A stretch of DNA of 64,000 bases from Polyangiaceae bacterium (GCA_015075635.1 JABTUA010000001.1:1860001-1924000), one strand, 5' to 3'. Shown: positions 1-8,347, numbered from the stretch's first letter. Numbers and translations: made by a program. The notes: generated from the letters alone by a model not told the origin.

Positions 1-20
1 CGCCTGGCGGAGAGGTGCGC

Positions 21-90
21 GCCGGCCTCGCCGGTGTTCTCATGGGCTTGGCCTCAGTGGCGGATCGCGATCCGCTCATGCCAAGACAGC
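21..90 (-). repeat. Dispersed intergenic repeat, copy A
   Basis: This copy lies beyond the 3' end of the phosphoesterase gene. Read on the + strand it runs from a GCCGGCCTCGCCGG block, through CTCAGTGG, to a perfect 16-base palindrome GCGGATCGCGATCCGC at 60-75, and ends in CTCATGCCAAGAC. The same order of blocks recurs at 5476-5547 and 49478-49545 on this strand, and inverted at 31658, 21361 and 39013. It has no convincing reading frame. It resembles a REP- or MITE-like intergenic element by inference only. The left edge may extend past the start of the window. Confidence 0.75.
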
Positions 91-106
91 GAGAGTCGAA
101 TCCGAG

Positions 107-1603
107 TCAGGGCTTCCCGGTCCCGGGCGGGTTGTTCTTGCACCAGTCGAGGCCGGCCTGGCTCGGTTTGGCGTCCGGCGCGCCGCTCGGCGGGGTCGTG
201 AGCGCCGGGCTCTGGAAGTCGAACATGTCGAGCATGGGCCAGGCGTTCGCGTCTCGGGCGGTCATCGCCGGTAGGTCGAAGCGGTTCTGGATGAAGCGCG
301 TGACGCTGGTGATGTCGGTGTCCACGTGGCTCACGTAGCCGGGCTTGACCCAGGGGGCGGCGACGACCAGCGGCGTGCGGATGCCGAGACGATTGAACTT
401 GTGCGTCGCGGGCAAGATCGAGTCGGGCTCGCATGCCTCCGGCGGGGGCACGTGATCGTAGAACCCGCCGTGCTCGTCGTAGAACCAGATGAAGACCGTC
501 TTCTGCCAGACGCCCGGCTTGCTCATCAGCTTGTTCAGCACGCGCGCCGTCAGCGCCTGCCCGAGCTGCATGTTGGATGGCGGGTGCTCGTCGTTCTGGC
601 TGCCACCGGTGAAGCTCGGATCGATGATCGAGAGGCCAGGCAGTTGATCGGCGTCGACGTCTTTGTCGAACTGGTCGAGGCCGACGCCCAGGTACTTCAG
701 GCCCATGATCACGGCGAACGACGTGATCCCGTCTCGGTAGATCTTCCAGCTCTTTCCCGCCTTGTCCATCGTGTCGAGCAGCTTGTCGGAGCTCTGGTAC
801 ACGTTGTTGGTGAGGAAGCCGAAGTCTCCGGTCTTGATGTTTCCCCACGAAGTGCCGCCGTAGAAATACAGGCGGTTCGGCCAGGTCGGCCCGAGCAGCG
901 AGCAGAAGTGGCGGTCGCTCATCGCGAACGTCTTCGCCATCCAGTAGTAGTAAGGGAGATCCTGCTCGGTGTAGTAGCCCATGGCGCGCGCGCCGCCGGG
1001 GTTGTTGGTCGCGACGAAGCCGTCCATCTTGCCACCATCGTACTGGTCGTGGACTTGCTCCCAGTCGTGCGCGACGTCCTCGACGCAGTAGCGCGTCTCG
1101 TGGAAGCGCTCGACGCTCGAGGGCGGGTTCGCGTCGGGGTCGGGGTTCGAGGCGTTCGACGCCGGCACGTCCACGTCTTTGACGCCGTAGGCCGCCAGGT
1201 TCGAGAAGTAGTGATCGAAGCTGCGGTTCTCCTGCATCAAGACCACGATGTGCTGGAACGGCAGGGCGTCACCGTGGGGGACGTTCGGGCCGATGGTCTC
1301 GGTGGTCTTCGCGCCGGAGGTGAACTTGCAGCTCTTGCGATCGGCCGCGTGCAGGTCGTAGCTGGGCGTGCCGCCGGTGGCCCCCGCGGCACCGCCCGTC
1401 GCCGAGCCGGCCACGCCTCCGCTGCCGCCGCTCGGGCTGCCGCCGCTGCCACCAGCCCCGCCGCCGTCCGGGCTGGAACCCGCTGCGCCCGCAGCGCCGC
1501 CGCCCGCGCTGCCGCCGCTGCCGGACTCCGCGTCTCCGTCGTCGCCGCACCCGAGCGCCGCGAGCCCGAGCGTCATCAAGAGCGAAGCACCGAAGCGTAC
1601 CAT
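107..1603 (-). CDS. Secreted phosphoesterase lipoprotein (PF04185, acid phosphatase/phospholipase C-like)
   Basis: This enzyme probably hydrolyses phosphate esters or phospholipid head groups outside the inner membrane. The 498-residue protein starts with a hydrophobic segment and a lipobox (LALG-C, Cys19). Residues about 20-80 form a Gly/Ser/Ala-rich linker typical of Sorangiineae exported lipoproteins. The phosphoesterase domain begins near residue 115. It carries QENRSFDHYF (124-133), the metal and nucleophile region conserved in non-haemolytic phospholipase C and AcpA-type acid phosphatases, and later a DEHGGFYDH metal-binding motif. The start ATG has a TATCCT box 6 nt upstream and no Shine-Dalgarno, so its transcript may be leaderless. 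The substrate (phospholipid or soluble ester) cannot be read from the sequence. The family assignment is firm. Confidence 0.88.
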   Translation of the reverse strand: MVRFGASLLMTLGLAALGCGDDGDAESGSGGSAGGGAAGAAGSSPDGGGAGGSGGSPSGGSGGVAGSATGGAAGATGGTPSYDLHAADRKSCKFTSGAKTTETIGPNVPHGDALPFQHIVVLMQENRSFDHYFSNLAAYGVKDVDVPASNASNPDPDANPPSSVERFHETRYCVEDVAHDWEQVHDQYDGGKMDGFVATNNPGGARAMGYYTEQDLPYYYWMAKTFAMSDRHFCSLLGPTWPNRLYFYGGTSWGNIKTGDFGFLTNNVYQSSDKLLDTMDKAGKSWKIYRDGITSFAVIMGLKYLGVGLDQFDKDVDADQLPGLSIIDPSFTGGSQNDEHPPSNMQLGQALTARVLNKLMSKPGVWQKTVFIWFYDEHGGFYDHVPPPEACEPDSILPATHKFNRLGIRTPLVVAAPWVKPGYVSHVDTDITSVTRFIQNRFDLPAMTARDANAWPMLDMFDFQSPALTTPPSGAPDAKPSQAGLDWCKNNPPGTGKP

Positions 1604-1609
1604 CCGGGC

Positions 1610-1615
1610 AGGATA
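1610..1615 (-). promoter_or_regulatory. Putative -10 box (TATCCT) for leaderless phosphoesterase mRNA
   Basis: TATCCT on the minus strand ends 6 nt before the ATG at 1603, which would place transcription initiation on the start codon. No -35 match is obvious. It belongs to a recurring pattern in this window, but alone it is weak. Confidence 0.4.
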
Positions 1616-1657
1616 GCCCGGACTCCGCTCCAGGTCCCACCCCGGAGCTGGCCTCCG

Positions 1658-2680
1658 TCAGCCGGCGCGCTCGGTGGTCAGGTAGACGGCGAAAGTCCCG
1701 AGCCAATGGCTGCCGGCGTAGTGCTCGGGCCGGAGCGCGCCCAAGGCGGTGCTCCGGTGCGCGGCGGCGGCGGCGACGAGCGCGCGGCGCCGCGGATCGC
1801 GCTCGGGCAACCCGCGCGCGATGCCCTCGAGCATCCAGGCGCGGCTCGACGCGAGCCCGTCGAGGTGCACCAGCTTGCCGTCGCTCGGATCGGGGCACTC
1901 GGCAGGGCGGAGCCAGCTGGGGTCCGGCTCCGCGGGGATGCCCGGCAGAAACCGAGCTAGCCACCCCGCGAGCTCCTCGGGCTCGAGCACGCGCCGCATC
2001 ACGTCCGCCTCGGCCAGGCAAGGCGAGAGGAAGTCGTAGCCCGAAGGCTCGAGGTGCAGTGGGCCGGCGCTGTCCGTTGCGTAGAGCGCGCGCACTCGCT
2101 CGCCGGCGAGCCGGACGCTCTCGCTCTGGCCGGTGCCGTGCGCCCAGTCCAGGAACAGCGCGGCGCCGAACGCCGTCTGCGAGTGCTCGCCGCTGCGCAC
2201 CGGAAATGGCAACCGCGAGAGGTAGCCGAGCACTCTCTGCGCGGCGAGCTCCGCCAGCGGCGCGAGTAACGCACACCAGCGGCGGGCATCGACGTCTTCC
2301 CACTCGCAGAGCTCTCGGTGGAGCGTGAGCAGCCAGCCCATGCCGTACGGGACTTCGAAGCTCGCGTGGTCGGGGTGCTCGAGGTAGCGCCGCTCGCCCT
2401 CGAGCTTCGGAGCCGAGAGGCTCCGTTCCAGAGCCGCGCGGGCGGGGGAAGCGAACGGCGCGGTGGGGAACGTCCGGATCAAGCGCACCAGGGTCCAGTG
2501 CCCGTGCACCGCCGAGTGCCAGTCGTAGCAGCCGAAAAAGGCGGGTGTGAGCTCGCGTGGCGGCGCGACGTCCGCGTCGCTCGAGAGCGCGTGTAGGATC
2601 TTGTTCGGGTACTCTCGAGCGACGGCCGACAAGACCATGCCCGCGATCTGCTCGGCGAGGGTCTGGGTCAGCTCGGTCAC
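1658..2680 (-). CDS. DUF2891 family protein
   Basis: This 340-residue protein matches the DUF2891 family in length and character. Its landmarks are the N-terminal YPNKILHALSSDADV stretch, CYDWHSAVHGHW near residues 51-62, EVPYGMGWLL, and RSGEHSQTAFG. The many conserved His, Trp and Glu residues on predicted helices recall an (alpha/alpha)-barrel, but the family has no established biochemical role that I know. No signal peptide is visible, so it is probably cytoplasmic. The start is a GTG. The gene lies 18 bp downstream of the METTL9-like methyltransferase on the same strand and is probably co-transcribed with it. Family assignment is fairly sure; function is unknown. Confidence 0.8.
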   Translation of the reverse strand: MTELTQTLAEQIAGMVLSAVAREYPNKILHALSSDADVAPPRELTPAFFGCYDWHSAVHGHWTLVRLIRTFPTAPFASPARAALERSLSAPKLEGERRYLEHPDHASFEVPYGMGWLLTLHRELCEWEDVDARRWCALLAPLAELAAQRVLGYLSRLPFPVRSGEHSQTAFGAALFLDWAHGTGQSESVRLAGERVRALYATDSAGPLHLEPSGYDFLSPCLAEADVMRRVLEPEELAGWLARFLPGIPAEPDPSWLRPAECPDPSDGKLVHLDGLASSRAWMLEGIARGLPERDPRRRALVAAAAAHRSTALGALRPEHYAGSHWLGTFAVYLTTERAG

Positions 2681-2698
2681 GCGCGGGCCTTCAGGCTA

Positions 2699-3523
2699 TC
2701 ACGCGGGCTTTTTGCGGCACACCACCACCGCGTCGTCCAGCACGTAGAGCGATCTGCCGGGATCGCCGCCGGAGATGTACGGCGCGCGGGTCAGCGCCAG
2801 GAGCTCGAGGCCGAGCGGCCCGAGCACGCGCTCGGCGAGCTTCGCGACTCCCGACTCCCAGTCGCCGGCGTCGAGAGGCAGGCGCTCGGCTGGCGCGCGC
2901 GTGGTGCCGCCGGCGTAGACGAACGGCGCGTAGGGCAGGGGAGTCGCGACGACCAAGCGCCCGCCCGGCGAGAGAGCTCGTGCCAGGCGCGCGAGCAGCG
3001 TCCCCGGCCGGGCGGAGCGGTCGATCACGTTGAGACAGGTCACGAGATCGAAGCGCTCTTTCAGCTCGAGCTCCGCCAGGTCCGCGCGGAGACATGCGAA
3101 CCCGCGCCGCTCGAGCCGTCGCGCCATTGCCCACGAGGTCTCACTGGTCACGACCTCCGAAGCGAGCTCGGCGATGCGCGCGGTGACGTCGCCGCTGCCG
3201 GCGCCGACGTCCAGGTAGCGCTCGACGCGCTCCGGGCCCAAGACCGCTCGCCACTGCTCGGAGCTGAGCAAGAACAGCGGGTAAGTGCCGAGCAGCCCGT
3301 TCACGTCGAAGTCGGACAGGAACCAACCGAGCAGGCGGTGGGTGGCGGCCAGCGCGCGGCCGTGGCGAGAGGCCGCCGCGGCGTCGATGAAGGCGCGGGT
3401 CTCGTCGTCCAATTCCAGGCGCACGAAGCGCTCGCGGAGCTCGGCCGGCAAACGCGCGCGGTCGCACGCGTAGTGAAGCTCGGTGCCGGCGTAGCTGACC
3501 GCTGTGCTATGGATTTGCGACAT
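2699..3523 (-). CDS. DREV/METTL9-like methyltransferase
   Basis: This is a class I SAM-dependent methyltransferase of about 274 residues. Motif I is DVGAGSGDVT (105-114). Around it are the distinctive DREV (PF05219) landmarks: FDVNGLLGTYPLFLLSSEQW before motif I, CLNVIDR, LVVATPLPYAPFVY in the post-strand region, LTRAPYISGGD, and a C-terminal YVLDDAVVV. Human METTL9 of this family is a protein histidine N-methyltransferase acting on HxH motifs. Transferring that activity to the bacterial protein is inference. I chose the ATG at 3523 because residues upstream of it do not look like protein. That ATG overlaps the divergent gene's ATG inside a single CATG. DUF2891 follows closely on the same strand. 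Confidence 0.85.
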   Translation of the reverse strand: MSQIHSTAVSYAGTELHYACDRARLPAELRERFVRLELDDETRAFIDAAAASRHGRALAATHRLLGWFLSDFDVNGLLGTYPLFLLSSEQWRAVLGPERVERYLDVGAGSGDVTARIAELASEVVTSETSWAMARRLERRGFACLRADLAELELKERFDLVTCLNVIDRSARPGTLLARLARALSPGGRLVVATPLPYAPFVYAGGTTRAPAERLPLDAGDWESGVAKLAERVLGPLGLELLALTRAPYISGGDPGRSLYVLDDAVVVCRKKPA

Positions 3524-4085
3524 GCCGCGCCCGTCACCGGCCGAGTGGCTCAGCGCCCACGCAGCACACCACGATGTGGTCCAGTGGGCCACTGCCTACG
3601 CCGATGATTGGCAGCGCCTGTGGAACGAGTGCCCCCGCGGCGACTGGTTGCTCGGCCTGGCCGCGCGCCTCGAGGTCGAGCGCCCGCTCTTGGTCTTGGC
3701 GGCGGCGGCGGCGGCGCGCACCGCGCTGGAGGCGCTACCGGAGGGTGAGGCGCGTCCGAAGGGTGCGCTCGAGGTGGCGGAGGCCTGGGCGCGCGGCGGG
3801 GCGTCGCTGGACCAATGTCGCGAGCAGGCGCTGGCGCTCGAGCGCTACTCTCCCGCGGATCCGGCGGTGGCGGCGGCTGCTGCGGCGTGCCTCTCGGCGC
3901 TGTGCGCGGTGGAGGACGCCGACTCGGCCGCCGGCGCCGCGGCGAATGCCGCGCAGGCGGCGCTGTTCGGCGCCGGAGACTGCGCGCTCCTGCCGCTGCT
4001 GTCCTACGCCCAGCGCCAGACCGCGGAACGCGTGCGCGAGCACCTGCCGTTCGAGCTCGTCGCGGCGCGCCTCGACTCAGCCTGA
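3522..4085 (+). CDS. Alanine-rich helical protein of unknown function
   Basis: This 187-residue, Ala-rich, apparently all-helical cytoplasmic protein has the motif DDWQRLWNECPRGDWLLGLAA near residues 27-47 and RPKGALEVAEAWARG near 80-94. Such Trp-rich motifs followed by an AxEAARxWARG-type segment occur in proteins annotated as Imm5-like putative immunity proteins. The resemblance is from memory and weak, and no toxin gene lies nearby. The ATG at 3522 overlaps the divergent methyltransferase ATG; an in-frame GTG at 3504 is an alternative. The 3' end overlaps the convergent PhoX-like gene by 9 bp. Confidence 0.7.
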   Translation: MPRPSPAEWLSAHAAHHDVVQWATAYADDWQRLWNECPRGDWLLGLAARLEVERPLLVLAAAAAARTALEALPEGEARPKGALEVAEAWARGGASLDQCREQALALERYSPADPAVAAAAAACLSALCAVEDADSAAGAAANAAQAALFGAGDCALLPLLSYAQRQTAERVREHLPFELVAARLDSA

Positions 4086-5357
4086 CGCTGCGGAGGGCGC
4101 ACGCCCGAGGGACGCGAACGGTCCCTGGACGGCGAGCGTCATCCCCTCGAGGAACATGTTCACGAACAGCGTGCCTCCGTCCGGAGAGAAGCACAGGCCC
4201 GCGAGCTCGCCGGGGCCGCCCGAGTTGAAAGCGAAGTCGTAGATGTACCCCTCGGGGGTCAGGCCGCGGATGAAATTCCCGTCACTGCCGTCCTCCGCCA
4301 TGAGCACGTGTCCGAACGGGGCGACGGTGATGTTGTCCGGGCAGTCCAGCACCTCGGCGTCGCGCGACTCTGCCAGGACCTCGAGCTGATCGGGGCCGCT
4401 GCCGTTGCCCGGGCTCAGCTTGAAGACCTGGCCCCGGTCCTTGCGTCCTCCGAGGGTGGTCACGAAGTAGAGCGCGCCGCCGTGGAAGAATGCGCCCTCA
4501 CCGCGGCGGAACCGCGCGGCGCCGCGCTCCTGCGCTTGCTGGCGAGTGGTGTCCTCGCGCGGATCCGGCTCGGGCACGTCGACCCACTCGACGGCGTGTC
4601 GCTGCCCGGGCGACAGATCGAGCGCGGTCTCCAGCCGGGGCCGCCCCACGAGCGCGAGGGCGGACAGCTTGCCCACGAAGGGCTCGCTCTTGGACGTCGG
4701 TACGAAGCGATACAGGCAGCCGTCGGCGCGATCTTCGGTCTGGTACGCCACGTACGTGCTCGGGTCGAAGCCCACCGCCTCGTGAGTGAAGCGCCCGTAG
4801 GCAGTGAGGCGCTCCGGCGGCATGAGCCGAGGCGCCTCGGTGCGGCACAGAAACACGTAGCCGTGGCCCTCTTCGCTGGTCTCTTCGCACGCCATCCAGC
4901 CCCAGGGGCTGGTGCCGCCGGCGCAGGTCTTCAGCGTGCCCGTGAGCGCCAGGTTGCTCGAGACCCGCTCGAGGGTCTTCGCGTCGAGCACCAGGCGCGT
5001 GACGCCGCCGAGCGCGGTCTTGTCGTAGGCCTCCGGCGGCGCCTGGCCCGAGCCGTGGGCGCCGTGGCCGAAGTGGCGTGTCACCTCGTGGTTGCGGAGC
5101 AGGATCAGCTGGCCCTCGTCGTTGCCGAAGCAGCCCATGCCGTCGGGCAGATTGGGCACGCGATAGCCGTCGCTCATCGGCTCGCCGGCGCGGTCGAGCA
5201 CGCGGTAGCTGAAGCCCGGCGGCAGATCGAGGATCTTGGCCGGATCCCGCAGCAGGCGCGAGCTGCGCGGCCGTCGCGAGCGGAAGATCAGCGGCAGGGC
5301 CGCCACCGACGCTGCCACGCCTCCGAGCACCAACAGCTTTCGGCGCGTCAATCGCAT
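4077..5357 (-). CDS. PhoX-type phosphatase (DUF839), Tat-exported
   Basis: This is a 426-residue member of the PhoX/DUF839 family, calcium- and iron-dependent phosphomonoesterases active outside the cytoplasm. The N-terminus RLTRRKLLVLGGVAASVAALPL is a Tat-like signal with twin arginines. The mature part has the family pattern of a beta-propeller: LRNHEVTRHFG, GTSPWGWMACEET (the conserved CEE/T metal-site region), FTHEAVGFDP, AYQTEDRADGCLYRFVP, CPDNITVAPFGHVLMAEDG, and FAFNSGGPGELAGLCFSPDGGTLFVN. I prefer the ATG at 5357 because the 80 residues upstream are repeat-derived and unlike protein. A TAGACA abuts this ATG. With the PF04185 phosphoesterase it makes a local pair of exported phosphatases. 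No Pho box is recognisable. Confidence 0.88.
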   Translation of the reverse strand: MRLTRRKLLVLGGVAASVAALPLIFRSRRPRSSRLLRDPAKILDLPPGFSYRVLDRAGEPMSDGYRVPNLPDGMGCFGNDEGQLILLRNHEVTRHFGHGAHGSGQAPPEAYDKTALGGVTRLVLDAKTLERVSSNLALTGTLKTCAGGTSPWGWMACEETSEEGHGYVFLCRTEAPRLMPPERLTAYGRFTHEAVGFDPSTYVAYQTEDRADGCLYRFVPTSKSEPFVGKLSALALVGRPRLETALDLSPGQRHAVEWVDVPEPDPREDTTRQQAQERGAARFRRGEGAFFHGGALYFVTTLGGRKDRGQVFKLSPGNGSGPDQLEVLAESRDAEVLDCPDNITVAPFGHVLMAEDGSDGNFIRGLTPEGYIYDFAFNSGGPGELAGLCFSPDGGTLFVNMFLEGMTLAVQGPFASLGRAPSAASG

Positions 5358-5475
5358 GTCTATCCCGTGCGCCTTCGCGCCGCAGAAACCTCGCCGCGAG
5401 CGGATTTCCTCGAGGCCACCCGCGAAGCGCGACCCGCCAAAAAGTGCCGACTCACGCCCGCACGAGGGGGACTCC

Positions 5476-5547
5476 GCCGGCCTCGCCGGCAGTTTCCGTG
5501 GGTCTGTGCCACGTATGATGATCGCGATCTGATCATGGCAAGACAGC
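5476..5547 (-). repeat. Dispersed intergenic repeat, copy B
   Basis: This copy sits in the 202-bp gap between the PhoX-like and GMC genes. It shares the GCCGGCCTCGCCGG block, GTTTCCGTGGGTCT, and the ATGATCGCGATCTGATCATGGCAAGACAGC end with copies A and E. Its central CTCAGTGG block has diverged. Confidence 0.7.
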
Positions 5548-5559
5548 GGGAGTTCACCC

Positions 5560-7092
5560 CTAGCTAGGTAGCTTCTTCTCGCGCAAGTGCCAAGCAATGC
5601 GCAGGGCCATGCTCATGATCGAGAGCTGCGGGTTCACCCCCAGGCTGGTGGGCAGGATGCTGCCGTCGGCCACGTAGAGCTCCGGCAGGTCCCAGGCCTG
5701 TCCGAATGGATCGACCACGGAGCCGTGGGGCGCGACCCCCATGCGGCAGGTGCCGAGGGGGTGCTGCGAGGCGCTCTCCAGCGCCGTGGCCGGCACGTGC
5801 TCGAGGTCGATCCGGGCGAGCCGGTCGCGATCCACGCTGCCCAGGCCCAAGACCGGCAGGTACACCTCTTCGGCGCCGCCGGCGAAGAACACCTCGGCCA
5901 TGCCGCGCATGAGCACCGGGATCGCCGCGCGGTCCTTCGGCGCCATGCGATAGGTCATCAGCGTGCGGCCGAACACCTGGTGGATGCGACCGCCGCCTTC
6001 GTCGTGGATCATGCCGCCGAACACGGCCAGGTTCGGGATGCTCTCGGCGACACGCTGATGAGCGAGGCCGATGCCGGGCAGCGTGCCTGCCAGGGCGCCG
6101 GGAGGGATGAACAGGCTGGTCATCGTGATGCGGTCGCGCTCGAACGCATCCGAATACGCGCTCTGCAAAGCGCCCTTCCAGCCCTGCACGGGGTCCTTGA
6201 AGCGGGCCATCACGCGGAAGCCCGGGTGCACGGTGAGGTTTCGGCCGACCTGTCCGGAGCGGCGACCGACGCCGCTCTGCATCAGGAGCAGCGGCGAGGC
6301 GTACGCGCCCGCGGCCACGACGACGCGCCGGGCGCGCACCGTGAGGCGTCCGCGCGGTTTGCGCCCCGCGCCGCCGAGCAGTCGCCCGGTGACGCCGTTC
6401 GCCCGCCCGCTCTTCGACGTGACCTGCTCGACGCGGCAGTCGGAGTAGAGCCGCGCGCCGGCGGCGAAGGCTCGCGGCAGGTAGCTCACGTCCACCGAGA
6501 GCTTCGCGCCGTGCGGACAGCCGAAATTGCAGCGACCGCAGCCGTTGCAGCCCTTGGTGTTGCGGCGCATCGGCTGCCAGCCCAGGCCGAGGGCGTCGAG
6601 GCCGTTCAGGAAGTGCTGCGTCGAGCGCGAGCGCATCGAGGCGGGGACCTCCTCGACGTGGATGCGGCGCTCCACCTCCTCGAACACCGGCTCCATCCGC
6701 TTCGGGTTGATGTCGTCGAGTCCGTGCTCGGTCACCCACTCGTGCATCACGCTGTCCGGGATGCGGAAGCAGACGCCGCCGGTCAGCACGGAGGAGCCGC
6801 CCACGCACTGACCCATCATCACGTTGATCACCGGCGTGTCGCCCAGGCCCACGGCGAAGGTGAGCCCGCCGTCACGCCACATGTGCCGCATGTTCTCGCT
6901 GGGCCGCATGCGCGAGTAGCGCTCCGGGGGAACGTGCGGTCCTTCCTCCAGGATCACGACGCGCTGGCCGGCCTCGGCGAGCTCGGCCGCGACCACGGCG
7001 CCGCCCGCGCCGGAACCCACGACGACGACGTCCGCGTCGAGCGAGAGGTCGCCCGAGTGCGCTCGGCCTTCGACGATGGACTCGTCGGTCAT
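5560..7092 (-). CDS. GMC-family FAD oxidoreductase with ferredoxin-like Cys motif
   Basis: This is a 510-residue flavoprotein of the glucose-methanol-choline family. The FAD-binding GSGAGG is at 26-31, followed by the ILEEG acidic end of strand 2. GQCVGGSSVLTGG is the usual GMC signature near residues 95-106. HPLGTCRMG near 445 and VNPQLSI near the C-terminus supply the catalytic His/Asn region. Unusually for the family at large, it carries C182-x2-C185-x2-C188-x3-C192 (CNGCGRCNFGC). This spacing could ligate an Fe-S cluster; it is also seen in fatty-alcohol-oxidase-like and gluconate-dehydrogenase-like GMC enzymes. The gene overlaps the upstream small gene by ATGA, so a two-subunit dehydrogenase coupled to the membrane is likely. 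The substrate is unknown. Confidence 0.88.
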   Translation of the reverse strand: MTDESIVEGRAHSGDLSLDADVVVVGSGAGGAVVAAELAEAGQRVVILEEGPHVPPERYSRMRPSENMRHMWRDGGLTFAVGLGDTPVINVMMGQCVGGSSVLTGGVCFRIPDSVMHEWVTEHGLDDINPKRMEPVFEEVERRIHVEEVPASMRSRSTQHFLNGLDALGLGWQPMRRNTKGCNGCGRCNFGCPHGAKLSVDVSYLPRAFAAGARLYSDCRVEQVTSKSGRANGVTGRLLGGAGRKPRGRLTVRARRVVVAAGAYASPLLLMQSGVGRRSGQVGRNLTVHPGFRVMARFKDPVQGWKGALQSAYSDAFERDRITMTSLFIPPGALAGTLPGIGLAHQRVAESIPNLAVFGGMIHDEGGGRIHQVFGRTLMTYRMAPKDRAAIPVLMRGMAEVFFAGGAEEVYLPVLGLGSVDRDRLARIDLEHVPATALESASQHPLGTCRMGVAPHGSVVDPFGQAWDLPELYVADGSILPTSLGVNPQLSIMSMALRIAWHLREKKLPS

Positions 7093-7595
7093 GAGCTCAC
7101 CGGTAGGTGCAGCCGATCCGGCTCCTTCAGACAGGCGCCGTCGAAGCCCACGTTTCGCGCCGCGTCCGGGTGCTCGTAGTACAGCACACAGAGCATGGCC
7201 TTGACCGCCAGGACGGGCGCGCCGAAGCGGTCCTCCAACTGCTGAAGGGCCCGCGCGCGCTCGCGCACGGCCATGCGGCCGAGCGAGACGAACCTGAGGA
7301 CGAAGAGCGGTGCGAGGATCCCCACGGCCCAGAGCGCCAGCCCCACCACGAAGCGCGAGCGGGCGCCGGCCCGGGCCAGGAAGTCCTCGACCTCCCGGGC
7401 CAGCCAGTCGAGGCGTTCGGGGGGCGGCGGGCCCGCGTCGGTCAGGAACAGCGCTTCGGCGATGGTCCGGGCTCGGGCGATGAGCCGGGGTGAGACGATG
7501 GGGCTGCCGTCGTCGTTGCGCAGGGGCGCCAGGGGGGAAGGCTCGGAGCCCGGCGCGCCGTCGCCGGGATCGGATTCACGGTCTTTGGGGCGCAC
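7089..7595 (-). CDS. Small membrane-associated subunit for the GMC oxidoreductase
   Basis: This 168-residue protein has a polar N-terminus, one hydrophobic segment (FVVGLALWAVGILAPLFVLRF, about 82-102), and a C-terminal VLYYEHPDAARNVGFDG motif. Small partners of GMC dehydrogenases, analogous to gluconate dehydrogenase subunit 3, end in a similar YYxHPxAxxxIGYDG segment. The gene overlaps the GMC start by 4 bp, consistent with translational coupling. It starts with GTG, and no signal peptide cleavage site is evident. The partner role is inferred from context and the C-terminal motif. Confidence 0.75.
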   Translation of the reverse strand: MRPKDRESDPGDGAPGSEPSPLAPLRNDDGSPIVSPRLIARARTIAEALFLTDAGPPPPERLDWLAREVEDFLARAGARSRFVVGLALWAVGILAPLFVLRFVSLGRMAVRERARALQQLEDRFGAPVLAVKAMLCVLYYEHPDAARNVGFDGACLKEPDRLHLPVSS

Positions 7596-7660
7596 GGCGG
7601 CCGGAGCCTGCCCGGGATGGCGCGCGCCGACAAGCGTGCGTCGTCATCCCCACATTGCTC

Positions 7661-7666
7661 TATACT
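7661..7666 (+). promoter_or_regulatory. Putative -10 box (TATACT) of the superoxide dismutase gene
   Basis: TATACT is close to the sigma-70 consensus and lies in the gap between the divergent GMC small-subunit gene and the dismutase. This would give a leader of about 85 nt. I could not find a matching -35 at 16-18 nt. Confidence 0.35.
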
Positions 7667-7759
7667 GCGCGGCCCGGTCGGTCGGGCCCACGGCTCGGCC
7701 CCTTGCGCTCCCGGGCCATTGGCCCAACGCATCGTCGGTTCGTCGAAAAGGAGAACGAA

Positions 7760-8347
7760 ATGGATTTCGAGGTCGCCCCGCTTCCCTACGCCAAGGACGC
7801 TCTCGAGCCGGTCATGAAGGCCGAGACGCTCGAGTTCCACTACGAGAAGCACCACAAGGGGTACATGACGAACCTCAAGGGGCTGCTCGAGGGCAAGCCC
7901 GAGGCGGGCAAATCGCTGATCGAGGTCATCAAGTCGAGCTCCGGCGGCGTCTTCAACAACGCCGCGCAGGTCTACAACCACAGCTTCTTCTGGGACGGCA
8001 TGAAGCCGAACGGCGGCGGCGCGCCGACGGGCGACGTGCTCGATCTCTTGAACCGCGACTTCGGTGGGCTCGACAAGTTCCGTGAGGCGTTCGTCAAGGG
8101 CGGCATCGGCCGCTTCGGCTCCGGCTACGTCTGGCTCGTCCTCGACGAGGGCAAGGCCAAGATCCTGGACACACCGAACGCGGAGACCCCGCTCACCACC
8201 GCCGCCACGCCGCTCCTGACGGCGGACGTGTGGGAGCACGCCTACTACCTGGATCACCGCAACAACCGCAAAGGCTTCCTCGAGACCTTCTGCGACAAGC
8301 TGGTGAACTGGGAGTTCGTCGCCAAGAACCTGAAGGGCGCGAAGTGA
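7760..8347 (+). CDS. sodB: Superoxide dismutase, Fe type
   Basis: This enzyme converts superoxide to oxygen and hydrogen peroxide in the cytoplasm. The 195-residue protein has all four metal ligands of the Fe/Mn family: H27, H74, D156 and H160 (DVWEHAYYLDH). The FNNAAQVYNHSFFW block places Gln at position 70, in the N-terminal half, which is typical of Fe enzymes rather than Mn enzymes. The start ATG is supported by AAGGAG 8 nt upstream. No signal peptide is present. It stands alone: the GMC pair is divergent, and the cyclotransferase-like gene downstream has its own putative promoter. Confidence 0.95.
   Translation: MDFEVAPLPYAKDALEPVMKAETLEFHYEKHHKGYMTNLKGLLEGKPEAGKSLIEVIKSSSGGVFNNAAQVYNHSFFWDGMKPNGGGAPTGDVLDLLNRDFGGLDKFREAFVKGGIGRFGSGYVWLVLDEGKAKILDTPNAETPLTTAATPLLTADVWEHAYYLDHRNNRKGFLETFCDKLVNWEFVAKNLKGAK

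Noticed and set aside
326..1960. 544-codon ORF opposite the phosphoesterase and DUF2891 genes
   Set aside because: It crosses two recognisable genes antisense and has the Arg/Val/Ala/Gly composition of a GC-rich shadow frame.
3522..4085. Immunity protein of a toxin-immunity pair
   Set aside because: There is weak motif resemblance, but no toxin-like gene is adjacent; kept as unknown.
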